From contig JADKBW010000002.1 of the NCBI GenBank assembly GCA_016714905.1, positions 124,001 through 188,000 of the forward strand: a DNA stretch of 64,000 bases, written 5' to 3'. Position numbers and translations under genes: made by a program. The notes under the pieces were generated by a model. It did not search any database and was not told the DNA's origin. It saw nothing but the letters and a program-made list of their open reading frames with translations. The DNA comes from Flavobacterium sp. (GTDB taxonomy: Bacteria; Bacteroidota; Bacteroidia; Flavobacteriales; Flavobacteriaceae). Shown one piece after another: positions 55,652-64,000 of the stretch (positions within the stretch are counted from its first letter, which is position 1; every line of letters begins with the position of its first letter).

Positions 55652-56365
55652 CTATTTTAATTTATTCAAATACATATTGACTACATTATCGAGGCCGAGG
55701 TAGAGCGATTCGCAGATCAGCGCATGACCGATAGAAACTTCGAGAAGGCCAGGAATATTTTGTTTGAAAAACTGAATATTGTCGAGGCTTAGATCGTGCC
55801 CTGCGTTGATTCCGAGACCCAGTTCGTTGGCCAATTCGGCAGCTTTGACATAAGGTTCGATGCCTTTTTTGTTACCCAAACCATATTCGTACGCAAAGCT
55901 TTCTGTATACAGTTCGATACGATCGGTTCCGGTTGCTTTGGCGCCTTCGATCATTTTTAGAACCGGATCGACGAAGATGGAAGTTCGGATATGGTTTCGT
56001 TGGAATTCTTGGATGACTTCTTTGAGATACGCTTGGTGCTCGATGGTATTCCAGCCTGCGCTCGAGGTAATAGCGCCAATCGCGTCGGGCACTAACGTTA
56101 CTTGAGTAGGTTTGGTTTCGAGGACTAAGTCGATGAAATTGTGCTGTGGATTCCCTTCGATATTGAATTCGGTGTAGACGATGGGTTTCAAATCGCGTGC
56201 ATCTTGATAGCGAATGTGTCTTTCATCTGGTCGTGGATGAATGGTAATTCCGTGCGCTCCGAATTGTTGAATATCTTTGGCCACTTGCAAAAGGTTGGGG
56301 ACATTGCCGCCACGCGCATTACGCAAGGTCGCTATTTTATTGATGTTTACACTTAATTTTGTCAT
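55652..56365 (-). CDS. pdxJ: Pyridoxine 5'-phosphate synthase
   Basis: Condenses 1-deoxyxylulose 5-phosphate with 3-amino-2-oxopropyl phosphate to make pyridoxine 5'-phosphate (vitamin B6). The 237-residue TIM barrel shows LSVNINKIATLRNARGG, GITIHPRPDERHI (active-site His), TLVPDAIG, TGTDRIELYTE and LGINAGHDLSLDN. The usual pdxA partner is not in the window. Confidence 0.96.
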   Translation of the reverse strand: MTKLSVNINKIATLRNARGGNVPNLLQVAKDIQQFGAHGITIHPRPDERHIRYQDARDLKPIVYTEFNIEGNPQHNFIDLVLETKPTQVTLVPDAIGAITSSAGWNTIEHQAYLKEVIQEFQRNHIRTSIFVDPVLKMIEGAKATGTDRIELYTESFAYEYGLGNKKGIEPYVKAAELANELGLGINAGHDLSLDNIQFFKQNIPGLLEVSIGHALICESLYLGLDNVVNMYLNKLK

Positions 56366-56455
56366 AATCTAAATTGTTGTGGCAAAAATAGAAAGTTAAT
56401 GTAGGTCGTATTGCATAAATTTGATTATTTTGCATCGAGTAAGAACAAGAGAAAT

Positions 56456-57115
56456 ATGACTGATATTAAAGACTATATCAATAGTGATTTTAAAGCGATT
56501 AACAGCACGGATACCGTGGTTGAGGTGCAAGATTTTTTCCATGAGTTGACCTTTACTCATTTTCCCGTATTGGACGAGGGTGTTTATATGGGCTGTATTG
56601 CTTTGGATGATGTGGATACGTTTGATGCAGACAAAAAGATTAGTGATTACCGATATACTTTAGAGCCTTTTTTTGCTAGAAACACCATGATGTGGTTGGA
56701 TGTGTTAGAGGTTTTTGCAAAGAATCATTCGAATGTAGTTCCGGTTTTGGATGCGAACAATTTGTATGTTGGTTATTATGAATTGGATGACATTATTAAG
56801 TTTTTCCATGAAACCCCATTTTTGAAAGAGCCGGGTGGCATTATTGTCGTACAAAAACCGATTATCGATTATTCGATGAGTCAAATTGCGCAAATTGTAG
56901 AAAGCAATAACGGCAGACTTTTAGGCTTGTTTGTTTCTGAAGCGACGTCAGATTTGGTTCAAATTACGGTTAAGATTAGTTTGGGAGCAATGAATGATAT
57001 TATTCAGACCTTTAGACGATATAATTACGAAATAATTTCCGAACATCAGGAAGATGCTTACATCACCAATTTGAAAGAGCGTTCTGATTATTTGGATAAA
57101 TACCTTAATATGTAG
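56456..57115 (+). CDS. CBS domain-containing protein
   Basis: A 219-residue protein with two CBS motifs (about 10-60: TVVEVQDFFHELTFTHFPVLDEGVYMGCIALDD; about 70-120: VLEVFAKNHSNVVPVLDANNLYVGYYELDDI). These form a Bateman module that usually binds adenine nucleotides. A C-terminal segment with an ACT-like pattern follows (VQITVKISLGAMNDIIQTFRRYNYEII). The start is ATG 56456; an upstream in-frame codon at 56411 precedes a TAAATTTG box and is rejected. It is conserved in position before nadK and may sense energy charge for it (inference). Confidence 0.86.
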   Translation: MTDIKDYINSDFKAINSTDTVVEVQDFFHELTFTHFPVLDEGVYMGCIALDDVDTFDADKKISDYRYTLEPFFARNTMMWLDVLEVFAKNHSNVVPVLDANNLYVGYYELDDIIKFFHETPFLKEPGGIIVVQKPIIDYSMSQIAQIVESNNGRLLGLFVSEATSDLVQITVKISLGAMNDIIQTFRRYNYEIISEHQEDAYITNLKERSDYLDKYLNM

Positions 57116-57117
57116 AT

Positions 57118-57189
57118 GTTTAATCGTGAAAGCGTTTCATCGTCGATTTGGAAAAACGATTAAACATTTAAACGATTAAACGATTAAAC
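57118..57189. repeat. AACGATTAAAC repeat cluster before nadK
   Basis: Three direct copies of AACGATTAAAC (57155-57165, 57171-57181, 57179-57189, the last two overlapping) and an inverted partial copy GTTTAATCGT (57118-57127). They fill almost the whole gap between the CBS gene and nadK and could form a stem or bind a protein. Confidence 0.6.
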
Positions 57190-57197
57190 AACCCGCT

Positions 57198-58082
57198 ATG
57201 AAAGTCGCCATCTACGGTCAATATTACCAAAACAGCACCGAGCCCATAATCAAGGACATTTTTGTCTTTTTTAATAGAAATTCTGTTGAAATGGTGATTG
57301 AGTCGGAATTCTTGGCGATGTTATATAACAAGAAAATCATTGAGAAACAATACCAAACTTTTAGTTCAAATACGGAACTGGATTCTAGTTTTGATATGCT
57401 GATTAGTATTGGTGGAGACGGGACGATGTTGCGAGCGGCCACTTTAGTGCGTGATTCAGGAATTCCGCTTCTAGGCGTAAATGCTGGTCGATTGGGATTT
57501 TTGGCGTCGGTTCAAAAAGAGAATATTGCCAATTTCTTGCAACTGGTTATTGAAAAAAAATACACGATTTCGCCGCGAAGTTTGTTGTCGTTACAATGTA
57601 TTCCTGAAAACGAAGATATTCAAGAAATTAATTTTGCACTGAACGAAATATCAGTGAGTAGGAAAGACACTACTTCGATGATTACGATTGAAACCGATTT
57701 GAACGATGAATATCTAAATTCCTATTGGGCAGATGGCCTAATCATTGCCACACCAACAGGATCAACTGGCTATTCTTTAAGTTGTGGCGGGCCAATCTTG
57801 ATGCCAGATGTATCCAGTTTTGTCATCACTCCTATAGCGCCGCATAATTTGAACGCGCGCCCATTGGTCATTCCCGACTCAACTGAAATTCGATTAAGAG
57901 TTTCCGGAAGAGAAGATTTTTACTTGGTTTCTCTCGATTCTAGGATTGCATCTGTTCGGAATGAATCTATCCTCATAATAAAGAAAACTCCCTACAAAAT
58001 CAATATGGTTGAGATTATGGGGGAGACGTTTTTGAAAACACTTCGAAACAAATTATTGTGGGGTGAAGACAAAAGAAATTAA
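57198..58082 (+). CDS. nadK: NAD kinase
   Basis: Phosphorylates NAD to NADP with ATP. The 294-residue protein has the family motif ISIGGDGTMLRAA (GGDG), LGVNAGRLGFLASV, NEISVSRKD and ADGLIIATPTGSTGYSLSCGGPI. The length is typical. It is followed after about 170 nt by the DUF6089 gene. Confidence 0.96.
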   Translation: MKVAIYGQYYQNSTEPIIKDIFVFFNRNSVEMVIESEFLAMLYNKKIIEKQYQTFSSNTELDSSFDMLISIGGDGTMLRAATLVRDSGIPLLGVNAGRLGFLASVQKENIANFLQLVIEKKYTISPRSLLSLQCIPENEDIQEINFALNEISVSRKDTTSMITIETDLNDEYLNSYWADGLIIATPTGSTGYSLSCGGPILMPDVSSFVITPIAPHNLNARPLVIPDSTEIRLRVSGREDFYLVSLDSRIASVRNESILIIKKTPYKINMVEIMGETFLKTLRNKLLWGEDKRN

Positions 58083-58201
58083 ACACTCCTCTTTTTGAAC
58101 ACTATATCTCTAAAATTAGCGTTTACTTATGCTAACGGTTGACAAATTTTTGATTGTTTTCCACCGTTTTATTTTAAATTACGAGAAAACCAATTTTGAT
58201 G

Positions 58202-58231
58202 TTAAACAAGACTTCATAATTATTATATTTG
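58202..58231 (+). promoter_or_regulatory. Putative promoter of the DUF6089-uppS-bamA operon
   Basis: TTA (58202-58204) in place of TTG, 19 nt, then TATATTTG (58224-58231), 18 nt before ATG 58250. It would drive the envelope gene run. The gap 58083-58201 shows only a weak TTAGC/GCTAA hairpin. Confidence 0.42.
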
Positions 58232-58249
58232 CACGCTATTTTTGAATTA

Positions 58250-58933
58250 ATGAAGAGAATTGTATTTGCGTTTATTTTCCTTTTAATGGCACCGTCATTA
58301 GAGGCACAAATTCATGAAATTGGAGTCTTTATGGGCGGCAGCAACTTTATCGGTGATATCGGGCCAACTGATTATATTTCTCCAGAAAAACCTGCTTTTG
58401 GATTATTATATAAATGGAACAGAAGCCCAAGACACACATGGCGTTTTTCCTACATACAAAGCAGATTAAGTTCCTATGATGCAGATTCCGATATGACATC
58501 GAGAGTTGAACGAGATTTTCGATTTAAGAATGACATCAAAGAGTTTTGTGCCGGATTAGAATTTGATTTTTTTGAATTTGATTTGCACGATTCTAATCCA
58601 CAGTTTACTCCATACGTTTTTACCGGATTGAGTTATTTGCGATATGAGAGTTTATATATTAAAGATGGTGAATATAAAACAGATGCTTCTCGAGGCACTA
58701 TCGCTGTACCGATGATTGTCGGAGTCAAAGGGCGGGTATTTGAAAACTTTGTGATAGGATTTGAAGTAGGCGCAAGAAATTCATTCGCGGATGACATTGA
58801 CGGAAGTAAACCAAGGAGTTCAAAATATAGCGATTTAAAGTTTGGTAACTTGACAAGTAAAGACTGGTACGTTTTTACCGGTTTTACTTTGACTTACACA
58901 TTTGGCGAAAAACCTTGTTTTTGTTCTGAGTAA
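58250..58933 (+). CDS. DUF6089 family outer membrane beta-barrel protein
   Basis: A 227-residue exported protein with a signal peptide (KRIVFAFIFLLMAPSLEAQ) and an OmpA/porin-like beta-barrel pattern (HEIGVFMGGSNFIGDIGPTDYI, WRFSYIQSRL, FVIGFEVGARNSF, WYVFTGFTLTYTFGEKPCFC). This matches DUF6089, which lies before uppS-bamA in many Bacteroidota. Function is unknown, probably outer-membrane structural. The start is ATG 58250; an upstream TTG at 58229 lies inside the -7 box. uppS starts one base after its stop. Confidence 0.86.
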   Translation: MKRIVFAFIFLLMAPSLEAQIHEIGVFMGGSNFIGDIGPTDYISPEKPAFGLLYKWNRSPRHTWRFSYIQSRLSSYDADSDMTSRVERDFRFKNDIKEFCAGLEFDFFEFDLHDSNPQFTPYVFTGLSYLRYESLYIKDGEYKTDASRGTIAVPMIVGVKGRVFENFVIGFEVGARNSFADDIDGSKPRSSKYSDLKFGNLTSKDWYVFTGFTLTYTFGEKPCFCSE

Positions 58934-58934
58934 T

Positions 58935-59678
58935 ATGGAAAAATTATTAGATAAGATAAATAAAGACCAACTTCCTAAGCATGTCGCTATTATTATGGAT
59001 GGAAATGGACGTTGGGCAAAACAACAAGGCTTAATGAGAACTGTTGGGCATGAAAACGGTTCCAAATCTGTTCGCGTTGTCGTGGAAACCTGCGCCAAAT
59101 TAGGGATTGAGAATCTTACGTTGTATGCTTTTTCTACAGAAAATTGGAACAGACCAAAAATCGAGGTGGATATTTTAATGAAATTACTCATTAATTCGCT
59201 AAAAAGTGAAGTCAAAAGTTTAATTGAAAATGATATTAAACTCCTCACCATAGGCAATATTGAAAGACTGCCAAAATCTGCACATAAGAAACTTCTAGAT
59301 GTTAAAGAAAAGACCGCGGGTAATAAGCGAATGACATTGACGATTGCTCTGAGTTACGGTTCGCGGGAAGAAATTATTCATGCCATTAAAGATATTTCTA
59401 GTAAAGTTAAAAATAATGTAATTTCAATAGATAGTATTGACGAATCGATTATTAATCAACATCTTTACACGCGAAATTTGCCAGATGTCGATTTATTAAT
59501 TCGCACAAGTGGAGAGCATAGAATTAGTAATTTCTTATTGTGGCAAATTGCCTACGCCGAATTATATTTTACGCAAGTTTTATGGCCAGATTTTGGGGAA
59601 GTTGATTTATATGAAGCGATAATAAGTTATCAAAATAGAGAAAGAAGGTTTGGAAAAACAAGTGAACAAATTAAATAA
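58935..59678 (+). CDS. uppS: Isoprenyl (undecaprenyl diphosphate) synthase
   Basis: Builds the C55 lipid carrier for peptidoglycan and polysaccharide from IPP. The 247-residue cis-prenyltransferase shows HVAIIMDGNGRWAKQQGL with the catalytic Asp, HENGSKSVRVVVETC, LTLYAFSTENWNRP, IALSYGSREEI, DLLIRTSGEHRISNFLLWQIAYAEL and LWPDF. The start is ATG 58935; an in-frame extension to 58902 lies in the previous gene. bamA overlaps its 3' end. Confidence 0.96.
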   Translation: MEKLLDKINKDQLPKHVAIIMDGNGRWAKQQGLMRTVGHENGSKSVRVVVETCAKLGIENLTLYAFSTENWNRPKIEVDILMKLLINSLKSEVKSLIENDIKLLTIGNIERLPKSAHKKLLDVKEKTAGNKRMTLTIALSYGSREEIIHAIKDISSKVKNNVISIDSIDESIINQHLYTRNLPDVDLLIRTSGEHRISNFLLWQIAYAELYFTQVLWPDFGEVDLYEAIISYQNRERRFGKTSEQIK

Positions 59679-62316
59679 ATTTTTAGTGTCATATAAAGGA
59701 TTAAGATTAGCCGTTCTCGTATCGCTTTTTTGCTGGATTTCACAAACAAATGCTCAAGATAGGATTCCTTTCGATCAAGGAGTAAAATATATTTTGGCTA
59801 ATGTAGATGTTACCGGAAAAATAAGCTTCAACAAACAAACTGTCGTAACATTCGCCGGCTTAGAAAAGGGCCAAGAAATCACAATCCCTGGCGAGGAAAT
59901 TAGTAACGCAATCAAGAAATTAGGTAAATTAGGCTTGTTTAGCGAGATTGATTTTTTTGTTACAAAAACAGTTGGAGATAGTTTGTTTCTTGAACTCAAC
60001 ATTATTGAGTTACCAAAACTAAGTGAAGTGAAGTTCGCAGGCGTAAAGAAGAAAAAGACTGAAGAACTTATAAAAGACAACGGACTGACCAAAGGAAAAA
60101 TTGTCAATGAAAATCTTCTAACGACCACCAAAAATTATATTGAAAACAAATATAAAAAAGATGGATTTTACAATACAAAAGTAACAATTCGAACGATTCC
60201 AGATACTACATCGGGGAATGAGGTTAAGATGTTTGTCAATGTTTTTAAGGGAAACAAGATAAAAGTCAAGGAAATTTCCTTTACTGGCAATGAAAAGTAT
60301 TCAGACAACAAGCTTAGAAAAGCTATGAAGAATACGAAAGAAAAAAATCCCATTCGTATTTTCAAGGCCTCAAAATATATTAAGGACAAGTACAAGGAGG
60401 ATTTGACAAAAATCATCAGTAAGTATAAAGAAAATGGCTATCGAGATGCCAGAGTAGTTTCTGACACTGTTGCCTTTGATAAGAACAAGAAAGACTTGTC
60501 AATAAAAATTAATATTGAAGAAGGACGAAAGTACTATTTTGGAAATATTAAGTTCTTAGGCAATACTATATATCCTGATAACGGATTACGCAACATACTT
60601 GGAATAAAAAAAGGAGACGTATATAATGGTGTTTTGCTAGAAAAAAGAATTGCTGATAAATCAAAACCTGATGGGGAAGATATTACGAATTTGTATCAAA
60701 ATAACGGCTATTTGTTTTCCAATATTAATGCGGTAGAAGTAAAGACAAGCAATGACACCATCGATTTTGAAATACGTATTGTGGAAGGTCCACTTGCCTA
60801 TTTTAATAACATAACGGTTGTTGGTAACGACAAGACAAATGATAAAGTAATATATCGAGAATTGCGAACTAAACCGGGTCAAAAATACAGTAAAGAAGAA
60901 TTAGTTCGTACCATCAGAGAAATTGGTCAACTGGGTTATTTTGATCCAGAAGCCATCGAACCAATTTTTAAGAATGTTGATGCTGGAGCTGGTACCGTTG
61001 ACATTGAATACAAACTTGTCGAAAAAGGATCAAGTCAAATTGAACTGCAAGGCGGTTATGGTGGAGGAGGCTTTATTGGTACTTTAGGACTTTCCTTTAA
61101 TAACTTTTCAGCAAGAAATATATTCAAAAAAGATGCTTACAGACCTCTGCCAATGGGCGACGGTCAGAAAGTTGCTCTAAGATTCCAAGCCAGTTCATTT
61201 TTTCAAACCTATAGTATTTCGTTTACGGAACCGTGGTTTGGAGGAAAAAAACCAATCCAATTTAGTAGCTCACTGGCATACAGTAAACAGTTTGCAAATA
61301 CGGGTAGTGGTGTAGACAAAAGTAGAAATTTTAATATTATTTCCGCCAATGTTGGCTTAGCGCGAAGACTTAACTTCCCAGACGACTTTTTTGTTCTTTC
61401 ACAGTCTCTTAGTTTTCAATTTTATGACTTAAACAATTATAATATTGGTTTATTTACATTTGGTGACGGTACTTCTAGAAACCTTGCCTATACAATTGGA
61501 CTAAGCAGAAATAATAAAGGAATAAACCCTATTTTCCCAATGTACGGCTCTGAATTCAGTATATCCGGGAAGTTTACCATTCCATATTCATTATTTGATA
61601 ATGTAGACTACGCTAATTTAGGAAATCTAGAAGAATACAAAAGACAGAACGAAGGCTCAACGCAAATACCAAATGCGAATGGACAAGGATTCATTAACCC
61701 AGGAGATTACATTGATGCCAATGGAAACAAAGTAGAAACATACCAAGAAGCAGCTGCAGACGTGAGCAAAGTAGATCAAAAAAGATTTAATTGGTTGGAG
61801 TACTACAAAATTAAGTTCAAAGCAGATTGGTTTACAAAAATTTATGGTAAATTGGTTCTAAGAACTTTAAGCGAATTTGGATATCTTGGAGCCTATAACA
61901 ACGACCGAGGAATTGTTCCATTTGAACGTTTCTTTGTCGGAGGAGATGGACTTGCAAATTTTGCACAAGATGGACGAGAAATTGTACAATTACGAGGTTA
62001 TCCCAATAACTCTTTGTCATCGAATAATGGAGGCCCCATCTATAACAAATTTTCTTTAGAAATGAGGTACCCAATTACTTTAAAAGCTGCAGCCTCCATT
62101 TATATACTAGGATTTGTTGAAGGAGGAAATGCGTATGAGACATTCAGTACTTACAACCCATTTCAACTTAAGCGATCTGCCGGTGCGGGACTGCGGATTT
62201 TTATGCCAGCCTTTGGTTTGCTCGGAATAGATTTTGGCTACGGATTTGACCCTTTAACAGGACAAACAAAAGCAAATGGATTGGAAACGCACTTTATTAT
62301 TGGTCAGCAATTTTAA
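59662..62316 (+). CDS. bamA: Outer membrane protein assembly factor BamA
   Basis: An Omp85 insertase that folds beta-barrel proteins into the outer membrane. It is about 884 residues: a signal sequence (LRLAVLVSLFCWISQTNAQ), five POTRA-type repeats (about 30-460, for example FAGVKKKKTEELI, NIKFLGNTIYPDN, NITVVGNDKTNDKVIYRELRTKPGQKYSKEEL) and the C-terminal barrel (ELQGGYGGGGFIGTLGLSFNNFSARNIF, GFDPLTGQTK, FIIGQQF). No ATG is usable. GTG 59662 or TTG 59650 are candidates, both inside the uppS 3' end, so translation is probably coupled. The choice of GTG is tentative. Confidence 0.93.
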   Translation: MNKLNKFLVSYKGLRLAVLVSLFCWISQTNAQDRIPFDQGVKYILANVDVTGKISFNKQTVVTFAGLEKGQEITIPGEEISNAIKKLGKLGLFSEIDFFVTKTVGDSLFLELNIIELPKLSEVKFAGVKKKKTEELIKDNGLTKGKIVNENLLTTTKNYIENKYKKDGFYNTKVTIRTIPDTTSGNEVKMFVNVFKGNKIKVKEISFTGNEKYSDNKLRKAMKNTKEKNPIRIFKASKYIKDKYKEDLTKIISKYKENGYRDARVVSDTVAFDKNKKDLSIKINIEEGRKYYFGNIKFLGNTIYPDNGLRNILGIKKGDVYNGVLLEKRIADKSKPDGEDITNLYQNNGYLFSNINAVEVKTSNDTIDFEIRIVEGPLAYFNNITVVGNDKTNDKVIYRELRTKPGQKYSKEELVRTIREIGQLGYFDPEAIEPIFKNVDAGAGTVDIEYKLVEKGSSQIELQGGYGGGGFIGTLGLSFNNFSARNIFKKDAYRPLPMGDGQKVALRFQASSFFQTYSISFTEPWFGGKKPIQFSSSLAYSKQFANTGSGVDKSRNFNIISANVGLARRLNFPDDFFVLSQSLSFQFYDLNNYNIGLFTFGDGTSRNLAYTIGLSRNNKGINPIFPMYGSEFSISGKFTIPYSLFDNVDYANLGNLEEYKRQNEGSTQIPNANGQGFINPGDYIDANGNKVETYQEAAADVSKVDQKRFNWLEYYKIKFKADWFTKIYGKLVLRTLSEFGYLGAYNNDRGIVPFERFFVGGDGLANFAQDGREIVQLRGYPNNSLSSNNGGPIYNKFSLEMRYPITLKAAASIYILGFVEGGNAYETFSTYNPFQLKRSAGAGLRIFMPAFGLLGIDFGYGFDPLTGQTKANGLETHFIIGQQF

Positions 62317-62362
62317 AATTAACTATATTTGGCATGGAATTTTCTAACGAAATTTAAAAAGT

Positions 62363-63579
62363 ATGAAAAAACATATTGTATTACTGTTGCTTTTGATACC
62401 TGCTTTTACATTAGTTCATGGGCAATCTAGAGGAGTTAAGATAGGTTACATCGATATGGAATACATACTTCAAAATGTACCAGATTATAACGAGGCCAAA
62501 AATCAACTAGAGCAAAAAGCTCAAAAGTGGAAACAGGAAATTGAAACTAAGAAAAATGAAATTTCTAGATTAAAAGATCTTTTGGCCACAGAAAGAGTGC
62601 TCCTAACCAAAGAGCTATTAGAAGAGCGAGAAGAAGAAATTGTATTTCAAGAAAAAGAACTATTAGATTACCAAGAGAAGAGATTTGGACCAAAAGGCGA
62701 TTTAACAATACAAAAAGCTGTTTTAGCACAACCTGTTCAAGACCAAGTTTTTAATGCGGCTCAAGACATTGCAGAAGCAAAAAAATATGATTTTATATTG
62801 AATAAGACGTCGGACCTAACAATTCTATTTGCCGCAAAAAGATATGATATTAGCGATCAAGTCATAAGAGTGATTACTAGAACAAATAAGAGAAATCAAC
62901 TCACAAAAAAACAATTAAAAGAAGAGGAAGCCAAAGAAGCCAAAGAAGATATGGTCGATGAAAGCCCAGCTTTAGCCGAAAGAAATAAGAAACTTGACGA
63001 AAGGAAAGCAGCGAGAGAAAAATTAATTGCGGATAGAAAGGCATTAGCTGAAGAGAAAAAACTTGCATTGGAAGAAAAGAAAAAGCAAGCAAAAGCTGAG
63101 AAGGACGCACTGAAAAATGGAACACCATTACCTTTAAAGAATGATGTGAAGACAGAAAAATCGCAAGACTCTACATCCATAAAAGTCGAGAAAAACATTA
63201 AACCAGTTGCACCTAAAAAGGAAATCGATAGTTCACTTGTTATAAAGAAGCAAAAAGCCGCAGAAGAAAGAGCTAAAGTCTTAGCAGATCGTAAGAAGGC
63301 AATTGAAGATAAAAAGAAACTACTTCAAGAGACTAAGGACGCAAAAGAAGTGCCGGAGTAAATGCTAAGAAAGACTCGATTTCAAACAAAACTGAGACGA
63401 AAATACCTGTAGAAAAATTACCGAAGAAAAGTGCTGATACAACTGCGGTAAGCAAAAAACTAAAAACAGCCGAAGAACGAGCTAAAATAATTGAGGATCG
63501 TAAAAAAGCCATTGAAGAAAAAAAGAAAAAAGCACTTGAAGAACGAGAAGCTGCAAAAAAAGCGAAAGAAGGAAAATAA
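62363..63579 (+). CDS. OmpH/Skp family chaperone with long charged tail (frameshifted)
   Basis: A periplasmic chaperone of the OmpH/Skp type. It has a signal peptide (KKHIVLLLLLIPAFTLVHGQ) and an OmpH domain to about residue 180 (IGYIDMEYILQNVPDYNEAKNQL, coiled coil, DFILNKTSDLTILFA). A tail of about 220 residues, very rich in Lys, Glu and Ala, follows and contains repeated AEERAK-x5-DRKKAIE units. The frame stops at 63361. One missing A near 63348 accounts for it, and restoring it adds a second such unit and ends at 63579 (405 residues in all). A second OmpH gene follows 40 nt later. Confidence 0.86.
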
Positions 63580-63619
63580 TTTGTATAAATAGTTTAAGAA
63601 CAGTTAATTAATAGTAAAA

Positions 63620-64000
63620 ATGAAGAAAGAATTTAAAATCTTAGTAGTAGCAGCGTTTCTTTTCGTTGCTGGCAATCAAAAAATTCATGCGCAAGCAAAG
63701 TTAGCCCATGTTGATGTTAGTGAATTAATGGCAAAAATGCCAGCTATGCTTGACGCTCAAAAACAATTAGAAAAATTAAGCGGCACATATGATGGTGAAT
63801 ATAAAACCATGGTTGATGAGTATCAAAATAAATTAAAGAAATACGAGCAAGAAGCAACTACCGTAACCGATGCAGTAAATGAAACTAGATCAAAAGAGGT
63901 TCAAGACATGCAAAAAAGAATTGTTGATTACAGAGATAATGCTCAAAAAGAATTACAACAAAAAGAAGCGGATATTGTAAAACCAATCATGGAAAAGGTA
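63620..64000 (+). CDS. OmpH/Skp family outer membrane chaperone, 3' truncated by window edge
   Basis: The first 127 codons of a second OmpH/Skp chaperone. It has a signal peptide (KILVVAAFLFVAGNQKIHAQ), then KLAHVDVSELMAKMPAMLDAQKQLEKL and the start of the long Skp coiled coil (about 50-110). It continues beyond base 64000 in an open frame. It lies after bamA and the first OmpH, the usual Bacteroidota order uppS-bamA-ompH-ompH, and would protect barrel proteins on the way to BamA. Confidence 0.93.
   Translation, partial: MKKEFKILVVAAFLFVAGNQKIHAQAKLAHVDVSELMAKMPAMLDAQKQLEKLSGTYDGEYKTMVDEYQNKLKKYEQEATTVTDAVNETRSKEVQDMQKRIVDYRDNAQKELQQKEADIVKPIMEKV

Overview
The window reads as a chromosomal segment from a member of the Flavobacteriaceae, most likely a Flavobacterium-type genome. 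The reasons are the AT-rich sequence, promoters of the Bacteroidota form TTG-N19-TAnnTTTG, few Shine-Dalgarno sequences, two secreted proteins with type IX secretion (T9SS) C-terminal sorting domains, a T9SS plug-type protein, an S46 dipeptidyl-peptidase, a DUF6089 protein, a DUF5916 protein and an HPPK-deoxynucleoside kinase fusion. No insertion sequence, integrase, prophage or CRISPR array is visible.

Layout. 1-2.1 kb: 3' end of thyA, tRNA-Gly(UCC), a GNAT acetyltransferase and an L,D-transpeptidase. 2.3-7.8 kb: a DUF5916 outer-membrane protein, a structured repeat, gpmI and a CoA-transferase. 8-13 kb: a TetR regulator with an ABC exporter, HlyD adaptor and TolC-like channel. 13-24.7 kb: housekeeping and envelope genes (map, a methyltransferase, a T9SS plug protein, apaG, pruA, rsmG, a desaturase, an aspartate aminotransferase, purT). 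24.7-27.2 kb: a Crp/Fnr regulator followed by a tight pirin-GNAT-YjdI-FMN reductase run. 27.3-35.5 kb: fabD, an M23 peptidase, galE, a sugar aminotransferase, waaA and an S46 peptidase. 35.5-41.4 kb: an Ala-rich lipoprotein, tRNA-Gly(GCC) and tRNA-Leu(UAA), mutS, a DUF1573 protein, a SpoU-type methyltransferase and folK-dnk. 41.5-50.8 kb: sppA, an AsmA-like protein, a DUF2797 protein, a GH3 protein, a tiny lipoprotein and a TonB-type receptor. 50.9-56.4 kb, minus strand: tig-clpP-clpX, a holin-like protein, an alpha/beta hydrolase and pdxJ. 56.4-64 kb: a CBS protein, nadK, a DUF6089 protein, uppS, bamA and two OmpH/Skp chaperones, the second cut by the window edge.

Functional themes. The 58-64 kb block builds the outer membrane (undecaprenyl-PP synthesis, the BamA insertase, periplasmic chaperones). 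The 30-33 kb block makes surface sugars. Protein quality control is grouped at 51-54 kb.

Two points stand out. (1) Seven genes are each broken by one to three single-base indels (nine in all) in short runs of one base, and two of them (gpmI, waaA) are normally essential. This looks like sequencing or assembly error, so those genes are annotated as full-length CDSs with a frameshift note. (2) Four intergenic elements (near 4.8, 23.1, 30.8 and 55.6 kb) share a common architecture that can fold: a closing helix plus an inner ATCTTTT/GGAT region. All lie between co-directional genes in the sense orientation, and one follows a consensus promoter directly. They are candidate structured RNAs or a dispersed repeat family.
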